Shown here piece by piece: positions 17,460 through 26,871 of a stretch of DNA of 64,000 nt. The translations under genes and the position numbers were made by a program. The stretch lies in contig NZ_BPRC01000021.1 of NCBI RefSeq assembly GCF_022179725.1, positions 1 through 64,000 on the forward strand, written 5' to 3'. The notes beneath the pieces are model-generated. The model ran no database searches, had not been told where the DNA came from, and saw only the letters and a list, made by a program, of their open reading frames with translations. Every line of letters begins with the position of its first letter. Positions within the stretch are counted from its first letter, which is position 1. This DNA comes from Methylorubrum aminovorans (lineage in GTDB: Bacteria; Pseudomonadota; Alphaproteobacteria; Rhizobiales; Beijerinckiaceae).

Positions 17460-17539
17460 TACGGTTTCCGATTGATCGCTTCGGTTCGGCACCCACCGCC
17501 GTCATTCCGGGGCGCTGATAAGCGAACCCGGAAACCGTA
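17460..17539 (+). repeat. Dispersed intergenic repeat, family B, copy with terminal inverted repeats
   Basis: 80-base element bounded by a perfect 11-bp inverted repeat, TACGGTTTCCG at the left and CGGAAACCGTA at the right. Inside are GATCGCTTCGG and GTCATTCCGGGGCGC. The other copies in this window (47222, 60759) share the left half and the GTCAT-CC-GGGGC core but have lost the right terminal repeat. It resembles a small non-coding mobile or REP-like element. Confidence 0.6.
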
Positions 17540-17641
17540 CAGGGCCGGGCCGGCGCATTCGCGCAGCCGGTCGCAGCTCATCGCGCTCATACAGCGGTTG
17601 ATACCGGGAACGAGACCTGTCCATCCCCAGCCGCTCGACAC

Positions 17642-20416
17642 TCAACCGACGGCGAGCCTGCAAACGGTGGCATCGTCTCCGCCCTCCACGCCACTCTCGT
17701 CGACCGGCACGCCGAAGCGGAGACGCAGCGCGCTCACGGTGCGGGCGAGCAGGTCGTCCAGGCCGGACGCCGCGTCGGCCAGGCCGTCCAAATTACCATC
17801 CAAGTTGCCATCCGGGTTGCCATCCAAGCGGCCGTCGCGCGCCGCCCGCTCGATCGCGCCCGCGCGATCCTTGACCTGCACCGCACCGATATTGGCGCTC
17901 ATCGACTTGAGACCGTGGGCGGCGCGGGCCGCGGCCGGCGCGTCGGCGCGGGCCAGGGCGTCCTCGAGGTCCAGAAGCGTCTGGGGCGCCTGGGCAAGGT
18001 AGAGCCGGAGGATGCGTTCCAGGAAATCCCGGTCGCCGAGTTCCTCCAGGTTGGCAATCGTCGGCTCGTCGAGCAGCGCATCGTCCGAAGCCGCCAGCGT
18101 CGGCGCCTCCGGCACGACCGTCTCCCGATCGCCCTCGGCCGCCGAAAGGTGTCGCGCCAGCAGCGCGCCGAGTTGCGCCAGGGTGAAGGGCTTGGCGAGC
18201 ATGCCGTCCATCCCGGCCGCCTGCCAGGATTCGGCGCCGTCGCCGACGACGTGGGCGGTCAGCGCCACGATCGGCACGCGCGCCGTCCCGTCCCGCGCCT
18301 CCCGAGCGCGGATGGCGACAGCGGCGCTGAAGCCGTCCAGCACGGGCATGCTGCCATCCATCAGGACGAGATCGAAGCGGCCCGCGGCGGCGGCCTCCAC
18401 CGCAGCCCCACCATCCTCGACACAGATGATGTCGTGGATGCCGAAGCGGCCGAGCGCCTCGGCCGCGACCTCGCGGTTGACGGCACTGTCGTCGGCAATC
18501 AGCACCCGCGCCCCGGCGAAGGAGGGCAGGGCGGCCGCGGCACCCGCGTCCGCCTCCGGAGCCTCGACGGCCAGCGGCGCGCCCTGGGCCAGGGCGGCCA
18601 GCAGCGGGCGCCATTCGGCCTGGGCGAGGGGACGGCGCAGCACGGCATCGGCGAGGCCGGCTCGCATGAGCCCGGAACCGGACGTGTCGCCGATCGGCAC
18701 CAGGGCGATGACGCGGCCCGCGCCCTCGGGGCGACGTCCGCTCGCCAGCAATTCGGATGCCTCGACGATCCAGTGACCGTCCCCGGATGGCGCGGGATGG
18801 AAGCCGGCGGCCCGAAGATCGGCCGCGAGCGCGGCCTGCGTCGCGGCGCCGACCGCACCGAAGCGGATGGCGGCGGGCACGGCGGGCGCGCGGCGGACCG
18901 GCGCCTCGGCCCCTTCCGCGCCCTCCACCGGGATGCGCGCCCAGAACGTCGAGCCCTCGCCGACACGGCTCTCGACGCCGACGCGGCCCCCCATGGCGCC
19001 GATCAGGCGCTCGGCGATCGACAGGCCGAGCCCGGTGCCGCCGAAGCGACGGGCGATCGATTGGTCGGCCTGAGTGAAGGCGGTGAAGATCCCGGCCAGC
19101 CGGTCCTGCGGAATGCCGATGCCGGTGTCGGATACGGCGATGCGCAGGACCGGGCCGGAGGCCTCCCGCTCCATCTCCATCCGCACGAGGACATGGCCGG
19201 CGGCGGTGAACTTGAGAGCGTTCGAGACGAAATTGCCGAGCACCTGCCCGAGCCGCACCGGATCGCCGAGGAGGGTGCGCGGCACGTCACCGTCGATCTG
19301 CGCCGCGAGGTCGAGACCCGCGGACGCCGCGCGTTCGGCAAAGAGGGTCACGACGGTGTCGGCGACATCGCGCGGGCTCAGCGGGATGCGCTCCACCTCC
19401 AGGCGGCCGGCCTCCACTTTCGCGAAATCGAGGATGTCGTTGATGATCGCGAGGAGGGACTGGCCGGAGCGGGCGATGACCTTGGCATAACGCTGCTGGC
19501 GCGGCGGCAGATCGGCCGAGGCGAGGAGCTCGGCCATCACCAGCATGCCGTTCATCGGCGTGCGGATCTCGTGGCTCATGGTGGCGAGGAAAATGGATTT
19601 GGCCGCGTTGGCCTCGTCGGCGGATTGCTTGGCCTCGATCAGGTCGTGGGTGCGCAGCCGGATCTCTTCCTCCAGGCCCGCATTGTGGCGCGCGATCGCC
19701 TGGTCGCGCTCGTTTACGGCCCGCAGGAGGTCGTTGAAGCTCTCGGCCAACGCGCCGACCTCGCCGCTGCCGGCTTCTGCGCGGCGGGAATAGTCGTGGC
19801 CGAGGCGGATTCCGTCCATGGTCCGGGCAAGCGCCGCCAGCGGCCGGGTGACGCTGCGTTGCAGCCCCATCGAGACGGCGAGCCCGAGCGCCAGGGCGAG
19901 CAGCCCGGCGAGCGCCGCCGTGAGGCCGACCTCGGTGATGCGTTCGGCCAGGTCGCGATTGTCCGAGACCAGGACGACGCGTCCGATCGGGCGGGCGTTC
20001 TCCAGGATCGGAACCGAGACGCGCAGGGTGCGCGTCGTCATCAGATCGAGGGGCGAAACGGTGCCCCGATCGAGGTCGATGTCGTCCGAGAGCCGCAGGC
20101 CGATGCCTTGCTCGGCGAGGATCTCGCCCTCACTCCGCTCGACCGCGGCATAGACCAGGGCTTGCCCGTGGGCGATCGCCCGCAGGGTGCTCTGCGCCGC
20201 CGCCTCGTCACCCTGGGCCGTGGCCTGTGCGGCGCTCGCGGCCAGGATCTGCGCGGTCATCCGCAGGGCTTCGCGCTTGGCCGCGGCGTAGCGCTCAACC
20301 TCGCGCCAGGTCGACAGGCCGGTCAACAGGAGGAGGGCGATCGCCACGGCGCTGGCCACGGCGAGCGCGAGCCGACCGGACAGCGAGCGGATCGGGTTCG
20401 TGAGCGGGCTACGCAC
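17642..20416 (-). CDS. Membrane hybrid sensor histidine kinase with receiver and HPt
   Basis: 924 residues. Membrane helix at about 14-35, periplasmic sensor of about 125 residues, second helix at about 163-185, HAMP at about 185-240, coiled coil, HisKA (FLATMSHEIRTPMNGML, H near residue 288), HATPase (DTGIGIPQDRLAGIF, GGTGLGLSI), a degenerate receiver at about 530-630 lacking a clear phosphoacceptor site, a full receiver at about 650-770 (VLIADDSAVNRE, LVLMDGSMPVLDGF, AKPF) and a C-terminal HPt (AHGLKSMSANIGA). This is a BarA/TorS-like phosphorelay protein; the signal is unknown. The HPt is followed by a short tetrapeptide repeat encoded by a 12-bp tandem repeat. Confidence 0.92.
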   Translation of the reverse strand: MRSPLTNPIRSLSGRLALAVASAVAIALLLLTGLSTWREVERYAAAKREALRMTAQILAASAAQATAQGDEAAAQSTLRAIAHGQALVYAAVERSEGEILAEQGIGLRLSDDIDLDRGTVSPLDLMTTRTLRVSVPILENARPIGRVVLVSDNRDLAERITEVGLTAALAGLLALALGLAVSMGLQRSVTRPLAALARTMDGIRLGHDYSRRAEAGSGEVGALAESFNDLLRAVNERDQAIARHNAGLEEEIRLRTHDLIEAKQSADEANAAKSIFLATMSHEIRTPMNGMLVMAELLASADLPPRQQRYAKVIARSGQSLLAIINDILDFAKVEAGRLEVERIPLSPRDVADTVVTLFAERAASAGLDLAAQIDGDVPRTLLGDPVRLGQVLGNFVSNALKFTAAGHVLVRMEMEREASGPVLRIAVSDTGIGIPQDRLAGIFTAFTQADQSIARRFGGTGLGLSIAERLIGAMGGRVGVESRVGEGSTFWARIPVEGAEGAEAPVRRAPAVPAAIRFGAVGAATQAALAADLRAAGFHPAPSGDGHWIVEASELLASGRRPEGAGRVIALVPIGDTSGSGLMRAGLADAVLRRPLAQAEWRPLLAALAQGAPLAVEAPEADAGAAAALPSFAGARVLIADDSAVNREVAAEALGRFGIHDIICVEDGGAAVEAAAAGRFDLVLMDGSMPVLDGFSAAVAIRAREARDGTARVPIVALTAHVVGDGAESWQAAGMDGMLAKPFTLAQLGALLARHLSAAEGDRETVVPEAPTLAASDDALLDEPTIANLEELGDRDFLERILRLYLAQAPQTLLDLEDALARADAPAAARAAHGLKSMSANIGAVQVKDRAGAIERAARDGRLDGNPDGNLDGNLDGLADAASGLDDLLARTVSALRLRFGVPVDESGVEGGDDATVCRLAVG
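17784..17831 (-). repeat. 12-bp coding tandem repeat in the hybrid kinase
   Basis: Four head-to-tail 12-bp units of the type CCATCCAAGTTG at 17784-17795, 17796-17807, 17808-17819 and 17820-17831. On the coding strand they give (L/P)DGN-type tetrapeptides just after the HPt active-site helix. The unit length is a multiple of three, so copy-number change would lengthen or shorten the loop without breaking the frame. Confidence 0.8.
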
Positions 20417-20496
20417 GGAAGGGGTCTCGCGGCAAAGGTCTCACGGCAAGGGGCTCGTGGCGGGCCGGATCGGTGCTCCGGCCCCCATCATGCATG

Positions 20497-21915
20497 CTAC
20501 TGGCTGATGACGAGTTGCCCCGAGATCGGGCCGACCCCCTTCGGGACCGGAACGCTCGAGCGGTTGTAATCCGCGTTGAGGTAGAGGTTCGGGCCCTCGT
20601 AGAGGTTGATCTGCTGGGCCACGACGACGGTGTAGGCGGAGAGGTCCGCCACCGGCCGCTTCGAATCGATCACGAGGCGACCGGCCGGCAGGTAGATCGT
20701 CCCGAGCATGGTGCGGGCGTTGTCGCTGATGATGCGGTAGATCCGCATCGGCTTGGTCGCCCCGAGCGGCGGGGGCGTCGGCGTGATCACGTCGCCGAGG
20801 AGCAGATCGACGGCCAGCGCCGGATCGAGCGGCAGGGTGACGGACGGGTCCTCGGCCATCAGGAGGCCGGCCATCGCACCCGTCGTCGGCGCCGAGAGCT
20901 CGACCGTGGTCTTCTTGTCGAAGAGCAGGCCGGTGTTGTTGCCGGTGAAGTAGAAGCCGACATCCCTGCCTGTCATCGTCGCCTTCTTGTCGACGATGAG
21001 CGGGCCGTCCTTCATCACGTAGATGCCCGGCCGCAGGGTGACGACGGCATCCTTAGTGATGTGCAGGCCCCCGCAATAGGTGCCGGGATCAAGCGTGACC
21101 GTCTGCGAGACGACGTTGACCCCCTTGCTCTTGCCCGTCAGCGCATCGGCGAGGTGGAGGATTTCAGGCAGGTTCACACAGCTCCCGACCGGCGGGGCAG
21201 GGCGGTTGCGGAGCGGATCCTGGATGACGGGGCAGCTCGTCTGCGGGTTGGGCGTGAAATTCGCCCGGTCGTCCTTGAATCCCCCCGCGGAGCAGATCGT
21301 CTGGGCCCGCGCGAGCGCGCCGTCGCGACCGACCATCCCCGATCTGCTGGTGGAGTTCGAGTAAAGGGCGCAGTCATAGGCCGTGACCTGTGCGTTGCGC
21401 TCCAGGTTGAACGCACCGGAGGCGGCGGGGTCGAGCGCCAGCATGCACAGGCGCATCCGGCCGACGACGCTCGCGCGGGCCCGCGCGGAGATCGGTATCG
21501 ACGCCATGCCGACGAACGTCCCGAAGGTGAGCTTGATGACTTGTTCGGCGCGCGCCTCGACGCTTGTCTTGTCGCCGGCAACGCTGACCTGAATGGAGAC
21601 TTCGGCGTCGGGACCGGCTTTCGCCTCGGCCTGGATCGTCTGGGTCGTCAAGCCGACGATGGAGTCGGTGCTCGAGACGACGAGTTTGAGGGCATTGCCG
21701 CCGGCCAGGACGCCGGCATCGACCGCGCTCTGGAGATGCGTGCGGGCGGAGACGACCTTGGCATAGTCGATCGCGCCTCCGACTAGGCCGATCAGGACGG
21801 AGGCCGACAGCCCGAAGATCACAGCAACCGAGCCGTCATTCTCCCGAGTCAGACGCGACAGCGGCTTCTTCCACCCGATCGGCTTCGCCGTCCTCTTGGC
21901 GTCACACGTCGCCAT
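20497..21915 (-). CDS. tadG: TadG-like Tad/Flp pilus assembly protein
   Basis: 472 residues. The N-terminal basic segment and hydrophobic helix (GSVAVIFGLSASVLIGLVGGAIDYA) are the TadE/TadG prepilin-like anchor; the following QSAVDAGVLAGG is typical of TadG. The long extracytoplasmic part has paired cysteines and a repetitive beta pattern (LDPGTYCGGLHI, TLRPGIYVMKDGPLIVD), unlike a von Willebrand domain. It is last in a leftward trio with two TadE-like genes. Other tad genes (tadA, cpaB, rcpA and so on) are not in the window, so the trio is a detached set. Confidence 0.85.
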   Translation of the reverse strand: MATCDAKRTAKPIGWKKPLSRLTRENDGSVAVIFGLSASVLIGLVGGAIDYAKVVSARTHLQSAVDAGVLAGGNALKLVVSSTDSIVGLTTQTIQAEAKAGPDAEVSIQVSVAGDKTSVEARAEQVIKLTFGTFVGMASIPISARARASVVGRMRLCMLALDPAASGAFNLERNAQVTAYDCALYSNSTSRSGMVGRDGALARAQTICSAGGFKDDRANFTPNPQTSCPVIQDPLRNRPAPPVGSCVNLPEILHLADALTGKSKGVNVVSQTVTLDPGTYCGGLHITKDAVVTLRPGIYVMKDGPLIVDKKATMTGRDVGFYFTGNNTGLLFDKKTTVELSAPTTGAMAGLLMAEDPSVTLPLDPALAVDLLLGDVITPTPPPLGATKPMRIYRIISDNARTMLGTIYLPAGRLVIDSKRPVADLSAYTVVVAQQINLYEGPNLYLNADYNRSSVPVPKGVGPISGQLVISQ

Positions 21916-22140
21916 CGTGACTTTTGCCCCGTCTCCTGCCCCATCCCATCGCAGGAGTAATTCTCCCGAGTTAATAGGTCATACTTGGCATCGGCGGAGC
22001 AGTGACGGTACGGTTTACGCACGATTTACAATGACAACGCTCGACCGACGAATTGCCAAGCGCGACGACTTACCAAGCTCGATGACTTGCCAAGCCTGCC
22101 GCCAGCTCCCGCAAGGCGTGACCGAAGCCTCACGTCGGGA

Positions 22141-22755
22141 TCACGCCGGACAGGGATTTCCGCCCGGCAGGACGACCTCGACCTGCCCGTTCCTCGCAAT
22201 GCCTTCGCGCACCGGCCACACGGTCTTTGCCGTGAACGTCAGATCGTTGAGGAATGGGAAGAAGGAGAAGAGCGGCCGATAGGGCAGCCGCGTCTCGGCC
22301 ATGACGAAGCGATCCCCTTTCGAGGCCGTCCCCGCCGGCGGAGGACCGATATCGGAGCCGACGGCGCGGGCCGTGCCTCCCTGCTGGACGCTGGAGCAGA
22401 CCCTGGCCACGAAGTCGTTTCCGCTCTGATAGACCCCGCCGGCCGTCAGCACGATGCCGATGCCGCTCAGGCTATAGGGGGACGCCACGACCTGAGCGGC
22501 CGAGTACACGTCGTTGATATCGCCGTAATCGCTCTTGGAGGCGAGGTCGGCCATCGCGATCGTGGCCTGGGCGAGACGGTTGTTGGTAGCGATGGCCCGC
22601 GGGATTTCGATCGTGGCCACGAACAGGAGCAGGAGGACGGGCGCGATGAAGGCGAACTCGACGGCGCTCGCCCCACCCTGCGCCCGGCCGATCCGGATGA
22701 GGGCCTGGGTGAGCGGATGTTCCGCTGGGAACAGACGGCGCAGCCTCATGAACAT
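22141..22755 (-). CDS. TadE/TadF-like pseudopilin
   Basis: 204 residues. It has a TadE signature near the N-terminus (GGASAVEFAFIAPVLLLLF), with the G-x-x-A-V-E-F prepilin cleavage-like pattern at about 28-33 and a single membrane helix, then an extracytoplasmic domain. ATG 22755 overlaps the end of the preceding tadE-like gene; an ATG two codons later forms an exact ATGA overlap and may be the true start. It is probably a minor component of a Tad pilus or of the secretion channel. Confidence 0.85.
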   Translation of the reverse strand: MFMRLRRLFPAEHPLTQALIRIGRAQGGASAVEFAFIAPVLLLLFVATIEIPRAIATNNRLAQATIAMADLASKSDYGDINDVYSAAQVVASPYSLSGIGIVLTAGGVYQSGNDFVARVCSSVQQGGTARAVGSDIGPPPAGTASKGDRFVMAETRLPYRPLFSFFPFLNDLTFTAKTVWPVREGIARNGQVEVVLPGGNPCPA

Positions 22756-23336
22756 GAGCTTGCCGCGTAGTTTTCCGCGCGGAAGACCGCGGTCGAGGTG
22801 AGGAGTTGCTTGCCGCCGGGCATCTGCTGGCCGGTGTAATCCAGGAACCGGAACGGCCGCAGCATCGGCACGGCGGCGCGCAGAACGTGAACGGAACCGC
22901 CCAACGGGCAATCGAACTGGCTGCCAAATCCGGTGGCCCAATCGCCGCGGCCGGCATCGTAGGCCGGCGCGATCTGCTTGATGGCGAAGGTGGCGGAGCG
23001 CACGAGATCGAATCGCATCTCCTCGCATTGATAGAATCGAAGGCCCGAACCGCAGAGGAGGCTTCGCATCTGCTGCGCGACATCACCGGCGCCATCCTCC
23101 TGGAAAGCGCCTGTCCGGACGAGGCGCGTCGCCCGCTGAACCGAGACGTCGAGTTGGTGCTGGGCGAAAGCGAGGATCGACGCCTCCATGATCACCATCA
23201 CCAAGACGAAGAGCGGCAGGATGACGAGCGAAAGTTCGACCGCGGCAATGCCGTCGACGTTACGGACGAACCGAGACCTCAGACTCTTTGATGCTGAACA
23301 GCACCGGCGATGCGGGATGAGCTGAGAGGCTTTCAA
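22746..23336 (-). CDS. TadE-like pseudopilin
   Basis: 196 residues beginning at TTG 23336. No ATG or GTG is available in frame before the conserved part, so the start is uncertain. The TadE motif is IAAVELSLVILPLFVLVMVI at about residues 30-49, followed by a helix and a beta domain with four cysteines. It overlaps the next tadE-like gene by about ten bases, showing co-expression with it and with the TadG-like gene. Confidence 0.82.
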   Translation of the reverse strand: MKASQLIPHRRCCSASKSLRSRFVRNVDGIAAVELSLVILPLFVLVMVIMEASILAFAQHQLDVSVQRATRLVRTGAFQEDGAGDVAQQMRSLLCGSGLRFYQCEEMRFDLVRSATFAIKQIAPAYDAGRGDWATGFGSQFDCPLGGSVHVLRAAVPMLRPFRFLDYTGQQMPGGKQLLTSTAVFRAENYAASSCS

Positions 23337-24147
23337 GGCTTGGTCTTCGTCGATGCCGCTTCCCCCGCGGTCTCAGCACCACCGGGCTTATCCCCGATAT
23401 GAGACGGGCTCGCTCGAACACGCTACGACGACGCGCCTTTATGCTCCGTGAATCCAACCGCGAAGACTGCACCATCCGGCGATCGGCCATGCCTGTCGCG
23501 GCATCTGCGGGAGCCTGCGGCTCATCAATCGATTGTGACCGCTCGCAAATGACCGATTTCGCCGGTCTCCGGCGATGCGCCGCGATCCTCATGACTTCGT
23601 CACCGGCAATCTATTCCTTCTCCCGAAGGGTGAGCCCATCGTCCCGCGATCAAGGAGGGAAGTCGCCGCAAGGCCAGTCCGAACGGGCGGTGGACCTGCA
23701 GGCGCTGCGCGACCGGGCTACGATCGCGGACGTGATCGGCGCGAACGCCGATCATCCCTTCCCGCCTCCAGATCTTACGATCGATCAAAGCGCGCCCCGC
23801 GAAGCCTGTCATGGTCGAGACGCGGGCGGCGGCTCTGCGATCTCGGTCGGCGCCTTCGCGGCCGATCCGCAGGTTCAGCCCATCCAACAGCATTCAAACA
23901 GCGTTTTTAACATCCGATCTCTATACAACCAGCGTGATACAGGCTAGCGTTCCCACAAGTCACCCTATCCGACCACTTGGTTTACTGATCATACGCACGG
24001 TTATCTGCGTAGAAGCCACTGCAAGCGGCGCCTTTATGCCAACAAGGCGCGCTCAAACCATCATGCCTGCGAAACATACTCGCGGAGATCCATTCCACAC
24101 GTCTGCCTTACGCGCCCATTCGGCAAGCTCGGACCGGAGAAACGCCT
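23337..24147. other. Long gap between tad genes and nar operon
   Basis: About 810 bases with no recognised product. Open frames on either strand (for example 23399-23947 plus and 23600-23893 minus) have low-complexity, arginine-rich translations and no family resemblance. The last 230 bases are A+T-richer and must contain the narK promoter. I see no perfect FNR box there; TTGGTTTACTGATC at about 23981 is only a weak partial match. Confidence 0.5.
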
Positions 24148-26871
24148 GTGGCAACATTGGTCACCTCGCCAAGCGGCACAGACGAAAAAGCCAATCAGGT
24201 TCTCTGGACAAGCACCGCGGCCTTCACGGCCAGCTTCGCGGTCTGGACGATCTTTGCCATCATCGGCATCGGGATCAAGGATGAGCTGAGGCTGTCCGAG
24301 AGCCAGTTCGGACTTCTGGTCGGCACCCCGATCCTGTCCGGCTCCGTATCGCGGCTGTTTCTCGGCATGTGGTCCGACCGCTACGGCGGCCGCAAGATCT
24401 TCGCCGCGCTCATGTTCATCTCGGCGGCCGCGACCTACGCGCTGATCTGGGCCAACAGTTATGTGACGATGCTGCTCGCTGGCCTCGTCGTCGGTCTGGC
24501 CGGGGGCACCTTCTCCGTCGGCGTCCCTTACGTTTCGCGCTTCTTCTCGCCGGAACGGCAGGGCACCGCGCTCGGCATCTTCGGAGCCGGCAATGTCGGC
24601 GCCGCCGTCACCAAGTTCCTCGCGCCCTTCGTCATGGTCGCCATGGGCTGGCGCGGCGTCGCCGAGGTCTGGGCGGCGGGCCTCGCCATCACCGCGGTGC
24701 TGTTCCTGCTCCTCACCCGGGACGAGCCGCGCAGCGCCGCCGACGCCCAAGCGGCGCGCGAGCCGTTCCTGGCCCAGTTCAAGGTGCTCGTCCACGCCCA
24801 GGTCTGGCGCTTCTCACTGTATTACTTCTTCGTCTTTGGCGGCTTCGTCGCGCTGGCGCTGTGGCTGCCGCACTATCTCGTCTCGACCTACGGGCTGTCC
24901 CTGTCCTCGGCCGGCATGCTGGCGGCCTTCTACTCGGTGCCGGCCAGCCTGTTCCGCATCTATGGCGGCGTGCTGTCCGACCGCTACGGCGCCCGCGCGG
25001 TGCTCTACTGGACCTTCGGCGTGGGCATCCTGTCCACCTTCATGCTGTCCTATCCGCCGACCACCTACATCATCGAGGGGATCCGCGAGCCGATCCGCTT
25101 TTCGACGAGTCTGGGGCTCACCCCGTTCCTCGTCATCATGTTCGTGCTCGGCTTCTTCATGAGCCTCGGCAAGGCCGCCGTGTTCAAGCACGTGCCGGTC
25201 TACTACCCGCACGATGTCGGAGCGGTCAGCGGGCTCGTCGGGATGATCGGCGGTCTCGGCGGCTTCCTCCTGCCGGTCGCCTTCGGCGTGCTGGAGGATC
25301 TGACGGGGGTGCGAACCGCCTGCTTCGCGCTGCTCTTCCTCGTCGTCACGGCCTCGCTCGTCTGGATGCACGTGTCGATCCAGAGAATGGAACAGGCGGC
25401 AGCGCGACCGAGCGCACCGATCGGCGCGCCCGCACGCCCCGTCGGCACCGTGCGCGACGTCCCGGCGCCCGACGAGCGCCGCCGCCCCGAGCCGGGGGTG
25501 CCGGACGCGCACCTCCTGACGGATTGGCGGCCGGAAGATCCACAATTCTGGGAGAGCACGGGGCGCGCCATCGCCCGGCGCAACCTCTGGATCTCCACCT
25601 ATTGCCTCGCGCTCGCCTTCGCGGTCTGGCAGCTCTGGAGCATCGTCGTCGCCTGGCTGCCGGCGGCGGGCTTCACCTTCACCTCGAACCAGCTCTTCTG
25701 GCTGGCGGCGGCGCCGGGGATTTCCGGCGCGACTTTGCGCATCTTCTACTCGTTCCTCGTGCCCGTCTTCGGCGGACGCCTGTGGACGGCGCTCTCGACC
25801 GGCACGCTCCTCATCCCCGCCTTCGGCATCGGCTACGCTGTCCAGAACCCGCAGACGCCGTACCTGATCTTCCTGACGCTGGCGCTCCTGTGCGGCTTCG
25901 GCGGCGGCAACTTCGCCTCGTCGGTCGCCAACATCTCCTTCTTCTTTCCGAAGCGGGAGAAGGGCCGTGCGCTCGCGATCAATTCGGGCATCGGCAATCT
26001 CGGCGTCAGCGTGATGCAGCTCGCCGTCCCCATCGTCGTCTCGATGAGCCTGTTCGGGGCTCTCTCAGGAAACCCGCAGACCACGCCCGACGGCGCCACG
26101 ATCTGGCTGCAGAATGCCGGCTTCGTCTGGGTGCCGCTGATCGGAGCCGGCGTCATCGCCGCCTGGCTCGGGATGAACGACATCGCCTCGGCCAAGGCGT
26201 CGTTCAGCGAGCAGATGGTGATCTTCCGCCACCTGCACACCTGGGTGATGTGCTGGCTCTACACCGGCACCTTCGGCACCTTCATCGGCATGTCCGCCGC
26301 GTTCCCGCTCCTGACGCGGCTGGTCTTTCCCGAGGTCAGCGCCCTGCACTACGCCTTCATCGGGCCTCTGGTCGGCGCCCTGTCGCGCGCCTTCTCGGGC
26401 GGGCTGTCGGACCGGCTCGGCGGCGAACGCGTGACCCTCTGGGTCTTCGTCTCGATGATCGTCTTTGCGCTGCTCCTGATCTGGGCGCTCGAAATCCGCA
26501 GCTTTCCGCTCTTCTTCGCCATGACGCTGCTGCTGTTCTTCTCGAGCGGCGTCGGCAACGCCTCGACCTTCCAGATGGTGCCGGGGATCATGGCGCGGGT
26601 CGTCGAGGCCGAGGCGCCACAGGCGAGCGCCGAGGAGCGGCGGCGCCGGGCGGAAGGGGAGAGCGCGGCCATCACCGGCTTCATCTCGGCGATCGCGGCC
26701 TATGGCGGCTTCTTCATCCCCAAAGCCTTCGGAACCTCGATCGACGTCTCCGGAAGTGCCGATGCGGCGCTCTACGGCTTCGCCGCCTTCTTCATCACCT
26801 GCGCCGCGGCCACGTGGTTCTTCTACACCGGTCCGCGCGGGCTCTTCAGGACGACGGAGCGACGGGCATGA
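24148..26871 (+). CDS. narK: NarK nitrate/nitrite transporter, two MFS domains fused
   Basis: 907 residues, twice the usual MFS length: two 12-helix halves joined by a proline/arginine-rich linker at about residues 415-455. Each half carries the nitrate-porter signature after helix 5 (GLAGGTFSVGVPYVSRFF and GFGGGNFASSVANISFFF). This is the NarK1-NarK2 fusion known from Paracoccus, where one half is thought to be a nitrate/proton symporter and the other a nitrate/nitrite exchanger. The start is GTG 24148 with GGAG eight bases before. The stop overlaps the narG start (ATGA), so it leads the nar operon. Confidence 0.95.
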   Translation: MATLVTSPSGTDEKANQVLWTSTAAFTASFAVWTIFAIIGIGIKDELRLSESQFGLLVGTPILSGSVSRLFLGMWSDRYGGRKIFAALMFISAAATYALIWANSYVTMLLAGLVVGLAGGTFSVGVPYVSRFFSPERQGTALGIFGAGNVGAAVTKFLAPFVMVAMGWRGVAEVWAAGLAITAVLFLLLTRDEPRSAADAQAAREPFLAQFKVLVHAQVWRFSLYYFFVFGGFVALALWLPHYLVSTYGLSLSSAGMLAAFYSVPASLFRIYGGVLSDRYGARAVLYWTFGVGILSTFMLSYPPTTYIIEGIREPIRFSTSLGLTPFLVIMFVLGFFMSLGKAAVFKHVPVYYPHDVGAVSGLVGMIGGLGGFLLPVAFGVLEDLTGVRTACFALLFLVVTASLVWMHVSIQRMEQAAARPSAPIGAPARPVGTVRDVPAPDERRRPEPGVPDAHLLTDWRPEDPQFWESTGRAIARRNLWISTYCLALAFAVWQLWSIVVAWLPAAGFTFTSNQLFWLAAAPGISGATLRIFYSFLVPVFGGRLWTALSTGTLLIPAFGIGYAVQNPQTPYLIFLTLALLCGFGGGNFASSVANISFFFPKREKGRALAINSGIGNLGVSVMQLAVPIVVSMSLFGALSGNPQTTPDGATIWLQNAGFVWVPLIGAGVIAAWLGMNDIASAKASFSEQMVIFRHLHTWVMCWLYTGTFGTFIGMSAAFPLLTRLVFPEVSALHYAFIGPLVGALSRAFSGGLSDRLGGERVTLWVFVSMIVFALLLIWALEIRSFPLFFAMTLLLFFSSGVGNASTFQMVPGIMARVVEAEAPQASAEERRRRAEGESAAITGFISAIAAYGGFFIPKAFGTSIDVSGSADAALYGFAAFFITCAAATWFFYTGPRGLFRTTERRA

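Larger units (their letters stand above)
17298..17641. other. Repeat-bearing gap between two convergent signalling genes
   Basis: Noncoding. It holds one copy each of dispersed repeat families A and B, reported separately. The region is the convergent end of both neighbouring genes, so the hairpin-forming repeats could act as bidirectional terminators. Confidence 0.55.

Noticed and set aside
17915..20569. 884-codon open frame opposite the hybrid kinase
   Set aside because: Low-complexity product; the kinase on the other strand has all its domains. Not a gene.
23399..23947. 182-codon open frame in the gap before narK
   Set aside because: No recognisable family, no good ribosome site and an irregular composition. 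Left as noncoding, though a lineage-specific gene cannot be excluded.
23975..23998. Possible FNR box before narK
   Set aside because: TTGGTTTACTGATC matches only part of the TTGAT-N4-ATCAA consensus and lies about 160 bases upstream. Too weak to call.
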